A DNA stretch of 9,484 nucleotides from an uncultured Clostridia bacterium (lineage in GTDB: Bacteria > Bacillota > Clostridia > Oscillospirales > CAG-272). Positions 7,384 to 9,484 of the stretch are shown here, piece after piece. The position numbers and the translations under genes are program-made. The stretch spans positions 1-9,484 of the forward strand of contig CALAFS010000090.1 of the NCBI GenBank assembly GCA_937892405.1, in the 5' to 3' direction. The notes below the pieces were generated by a model. It made no database searches and was not told the DNA's origin. It saw only the letters and a list, made by a program, of their open reading frames with translations. Within the stretch, counting starts at the first letter, position 1, and each line of letters begins with the position of its first letter.

Positions 7384-7411
7384 AATCTATAGACCCGTTC
7401 ACGGGTAGCAA
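7384..7411 (-). promoter_or_regulatory. Possible promoter with inverted repeat in its spacer
   Basis: On the minus strand TTGCTA (7411 to 7406) and TAGATT (7389 to 7384) each match the -35 and -10 consensus at four of six positions, with a 16-base spacer. The spacer is largely a perfect inverted repeat, ACCCG-TGAA-CGGGT (7406 to 7393). It lies between a terminator (7426-7450) and the start of the hydrolase gene (7362), where a promoter is expected. The boxes are weak. Confidence 0.3.
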
Positions 7412-7425
7412 GAATTCCGAGGCAT

Positions 7426-7450
7426 AAAAAGACAGCCGCTTTAGCGGCTG
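7426..7450 (-). terminator. Intrinsic terminator (minus strand) of the hairpin cassette
   Basis: On the minus strand CAGCCGC-TAAA-GCGGCTG (7450 to 7433) is a perfect GC-rich 7-bp stem with a four-base loop. After TC it is followed by TTTTT (7430 to 7426). It would end transcripts of the DUF6273 lipoprotein gene, about 125 bases after its stop codon, or of a small RNA starting in between. The plus-strand side has no T-run. Confidence 0.75.
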
Positions 7451-7554
7451 CCTGAAAAGTATTTGCGGTTGGCGAACTTTTTCAATGAGCCTTTAGGCTC
7501 TGCAAGCATTTTGCCCTTGAAGGGCCAGTGCATACCACGCGTTTCACGCGTGGT
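7433..7554 (-). other. Compact multi-hairpin element, candidate structured RNA or REP/IS-derived repeat
   Basis: Read on the minus strand, five stems follow one another. They are ACCACGCGT/ACGCGTGGT (7554-7534, 9 bp, loop GAA), GCCCT/AGGGC (7525-7513, loop TCA), GAGCC/GGCTC (7500-7487, loop TAAA), a bulged TGAAAA(A)GT/ACTTTTCA (7484-7453), and CAGCCGC/GCGGCTG (7450-7433, loop TAAA). The last is an intrinsic terminator. A sixth stem of the same style, ACCCG-TGAA-CGGGT, lies beyond it at 7406-7393. All but the bulged one close with a T-N-A-A-type loop. The last three of the five are separated by only two bases each. There is no credible gene here. This could be a structured 3' untranslated region or small RNA, or a degraded end of an IS200/IS605-like or REP/MITE-like element. 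The loops and density suggest a purposeful fold, but I do not recognise a named family. Confidence 0.55.
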
Positions 7555-7574
7555 TTTGATTGTTCGGATTTGCC

Positions 7575-9281
7575 TTACAGATTTATCCAAAGCACGGGAA
7601 CTATGCCGTAGTTTTGATTGTCGGCGTAGGGACAATCATACTGCTTATACGGATTCGAGCCTAATGTATTGGCATAACTGTATCCCCATACGACATCGCC
7701 ATAGCCGTTTCTCGGCGTTCTGAAAATATAACTTGCGCCGTTCGAGTAAACCGTTTCTCCGTTCTTAATTGCCGCTTTCAACAATCCGCCCATTGCCTTA
7801 TAATAATCGGCATATCCGACGTAATTGTCGTTATTCGTCAAATTGGGTTGGAACCTGGGAAGCGTCAAAAACTCTTGCAACGAAAGCAAGAAAATCTTAT
7901 CTTCCGTGTCGGGATTATTATAGTCCTCGTTGGGCGACTTATCTTTAAGTCTGAGCGTCCCGTCGTATGCCGAATTGTCGATTTTGGTCGTTTGGATAAT
8001 CTCTTTTTGCAAATCGGTAAACGCTGTGTTGTAGAACGTATCGTTAAGCCATTTGCGGATATAACTGTATTCCCAGTTGTAAGCGGCGGTTTCGTCCGGG
8101 ACTTCTTCCGAATCGACGTAATACAAATCGCCAACTTTTTTCACTTGGTCTTGGAAAGGCTTGACGTCGAGCGCAAGTTCTGCCATAAGCATAGCCTTGC
8201 CGTTTTCTTTATCTTCTTTGAGAATAACCCATTTTATCGGCTCAAACTTGAACCAGTACACGTCGCCTTTTATATACTTATAATCCTTTTGATAAAATGA
8301 ACTGTCGGCAATTTTTGCAAGACAAGCTTCCCTTTGGGTGTAATCTTTGATATAAATTCCGCGATAAGTTGCGCCGTCAAGGGTTATGTCCTTGAATGCA
8401 ATATTCTCTGCAAGTTCGCCGAATTTGCGGTATTCGAGATATGCCCACCCCTCTATTTCTACGTCGTTCAGATCTTCGTATTTATCCACACCCGTAGCAG
8501 AGTTGAGTTTTGCAATCAGGCTTTCGTCCTTAACCTGCGATTGCGGATAACTACCAAATACAATACCGTCCTTAGTCCTTGTGTACGCAGGCTCTTGCCA
8601 GATAGCGGTAAGGGTAATATCGCCGCGAATATTTGCGGTTATTTCCGTCATTTCGACGTCGTAGGCGTTCTTCCAACCCTTAAAGGTGTAGCCGCTCTTT
8701 TCGGGCGTAGGCAAAGCAAGCGGAAAATCGCTTTCGTTGCTGTAAGAAGTCGGTGCGGTAACGCCTTCGGCAAAACTGCCGCCGTCAAGGTTGTAGGTTA
8801 TGTTGTAGTTGTATTCTTCGGGTTTGTTTTCGCCTATGATAAACACCGAAAAACTCGTCGTTTCAAAGGACAATTTGCCGCTAGAAAGGGTTGCGGGCAA
8901 AACTTCCATTTCCGTGTCGCTCTTGAAGTGGAATACGGTGTAGCCGTTAGGGGAATCGCCGTCAAAATCAAGCGTGATTTTCACTTTCCCGTTCGGCTGA
9001 ACTTTGGCGTTATCCTTTTGCACGGAAATGTCATAGACTTGCATATTGTTGTCTACGCAAATGTCTTTTGCGGCAATCAACGCCTTTTGTTCGTCTGTCG
9101 CTTCCCGAAGCGGCTCAACGACAAGCGTACTGTCTTCCGCAAATTCGCCTTCGGCGGTAAAACCGCAATCGCCCGAAAGATTTTTTATCGTTTTGTCGTC
9201 GTTGCAGCCGCAAGCGGCAAAAGTAAAACACATTATCGCTGCAGCGAGAAGCGCGAAAATCGTTATGAATTTTCTTTTCAT
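7575..9281 (-). CDS. Lipoprotein with InlB-type (Listeria-Bacteroides) repeat and DUF6273 domain
   Basis: The 568-residue product starts MKRKF, has a hydrophobic stretch and the lipobox FAAC, so Cys24 is the predicted lipid anchor. Residues ~35-150 are a beta-rich domain ending in FETTSFSVFIIGE, seen ahead of surface modules in Gram-positive proteins. Residues ~158-229 are one InlB B-repeat (ITYNLDGGSF...GYTFKGWKN...ITLTAIW), a small beta-grasp-like adhesive or spacer module. Residues ~233-568 match DUF6273: FGSYPQSQV, VYWFKFEPIKWVIL, SYIRKWLNDTFYNTAF, DKIFLLSLQEF, and a closing YGIVPVLWINL. The function of DUF6273 is not established; its secreted, lipid-anchored setting suggests surface binding. 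ATG at 9281 has AAGGAG five bases upstream. The DNA is more AT-rich and uses more A/T-ending codons than the genes to the left. It probably shares a transcript with the gene ending at 9342, 60 bases upstream. Confidence 0.9.
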   Translation of the reverse strand: MKRKFITIFALLAAAIMCFTFAACGCNDDKTIKNLSGDCGFTAEGEFAEDSTLVVEPLREATDEQKALIAAKDICVDNNMQVYDISVQKDNAKVQPNGKVKITLDFDGDSPNGYTVFHFKSDTEMEVLPATLSSGKLSFETTSFSVFIIGENKPEEYNYNITYNLDGGSFAEGVTAPTSYSNESDFPLALPTPEKSGYTFKGWKNAYDVEMTEITANIRGDITLTAIWQEPAYTRTKDGIVFGSYPQSQVKDESLIAKLNSATGVDKYEDLNDVEIEGWAYLEYRKFGELAENIAFKDITLDGATYRGIYIKDYTQREACLAKIADSSFYQKDYKYIKGDVYWFKFEPIKWVILKEDKENGKAMLMAELALDVKPFQDQVKKVGDLYYVDSEEVPDETAAYNWEYSYIRKWLNDTFYNTAFTDLQKEIIQTTKIDNSAYDGTLRLKDKSPNEDYNNPDTEDKIFLLSLQEFLTLPRFQPNLTNNDNYVGYADYYKAMGGLLKAAIKNGETVYSNGASYIFRTPRNGYGDVVWGYSYANTLGSNPYKQYDCPYADNQNYGIVPVLWINL

Positions 9282-9292
9282 ATTTGCTCCTT

Positions 9293-9327
9293 AAAACGCT
9301 CCAAGCGTTGCCTAAAAAGCAACGCTT
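9293..9327 (-). promoter_or_regulatory. Overlapping alternative hairpins upstream of the DUF6273 lipoprotein
   Basis: A 9-bp inverted repeat pairs 9303-9311 with 9319-9327 (loop of seven, T-rich on the minus strand). A 6-bp repeat pairs 9295-9300 with 9304-9309 (loop of three). Both use the AGCGTT at 9304-9309, so they exclude each other. On the minus strand the second hairpin is followed by TTTT minus-strand sequence running into the AAGGAG ribosome binding site at 9292 to 9287. The segment may be a leaky terminator for the upstream gene or a switch on translation of the lipoprotein; the sequence alone does not decide. Confidence 0.45.
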
Positions 9328-9341
9328 TTCGCAATCGTTTT

Positions 9342-9484
9342 TTAATTAAGATACGGTTTAACCGTGTCCGAAAGGAAATAATTGTCCGCGTCTTTTCCGC
9401 TCATTACACAAGAAATGAGTTCCGCTCCTGCTTCGTTTGCCGCAAACGTTACCGTAATATAGATTTCGTCGCCTTCAATCTTAT
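9342..9484 (-). CDS. Unidentified gene, C-terminal 46 residues only
   Basis: The frame enters from the right edge (first whole codon ends at 9482) and stops with TAA at 9344 to 9342. It ends ...ISCVMSGKDADNYFLSDTVKPYLN. It is not listed as a long frame because only the end is inside the window. Codon use (GCG, GAC, AAA, GAA) fits the neighbouring lipoprotein. The visible part, with ITVTFAANEAGAELI, looks like beta strands of a soluble or surface domain, but I do not recognise a family. It is 60 bases upstream of, and co-directional with, the DUF6273 lipoprotein, so the two probably form an operon. Confidence 0.7.
   Translation of the reverse strand, partial: KIEGDEIYITVTFAANEAGAELISCVMSGKDADNYFLSDTVKPYLN

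Noticed and set aside
7441..7635. 64-codon minus frame over the hairpin region
   Set aside because: It overlaps the end of the DUF6273 gene, has a basic, non-domain product, and its sequence is dictated by the inverted repeats.
7848..8300. 150-codon plus frame antisense to the DUF6273 gene
   Set aside because: Hydrophobic translation without a family match, antisense to a clear DUF6273 domain and without a convincing ribosome binding site.

Overview
The window looks like chromosomal DNA of a Gram-positive, anaerobic, gut-type clostridium (Bacillota). This rests on an M16C zinc protease of the PreP type, two lipoproteins with Gram-positive-style lipoboxes, a secreted NodB-type polysaccharide deacetylase with carbohydrate-binding-like modules, an L-2-amino-thiazoline-4-carboxylate hydrolase-like gene, an InlB-repeat/DUF6273 lipoprotein, and strong AAGGAG ribosome binding sites. 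I cannot name a genus.

Layout. Positions 1-2490 (+) hold the C-terminal ~830 residues of the M16C protease; its N-terminus and zinc-binding HxxEH motif lie off the left edge. It converges with a minus-strand block, and a long hairpin with T-runs on both sides (2515-2574) can stop transcription from both directions. The minus-strand block is a two-gene operon: a 1108-residue secreted deacetylase (6487 to 3161) followed 12 bases later by a 141-residue lipoprotein (3148 to 2723), which is almost entirely a seven-fold 13-residue Pro/Gly/Asp repeat. A sigma-A-like promoter (6604 to 6576) precedes the deacetylase, and a perfect hairpin sits between its ribosome binding site and start codon.

Upstream of that, on the same strand, 7362 to 6745 is one ATC-hydrolase-family gene broken by two single-base frameshifts. 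Next comes a 212-base intergenic region packed with consecutive hairpins with T-N-A-A-type loops, one of which is a good intrinsic terminator. The right end (minus) holds a complete 568-residue InlB-repeat/DUF6273 lipoprotein (9281 to 7575) and the last 46 codons of an unidentified upstream gene (9484 to 9342).

The left ~6.5 kb is visibly GC-rich, with G/C at most third codon positions. From about 7.6 kb on, the DNA is clearly more AT-rich. The decayed gene and the multi-hairpin element lie between these two parts. A plausible reading is a cell-surface gene region in which the deacetylase and the stalk lipoprotein act together outside the membrane, next to DNA of different origin. No RNA genes of known class, CRISPR array, transposase or complete mobile element was recognised. 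The least explained pieces are the hairpin cassette (7426-7554), the frameshifted gene, and the repeat-only lipoprotein.
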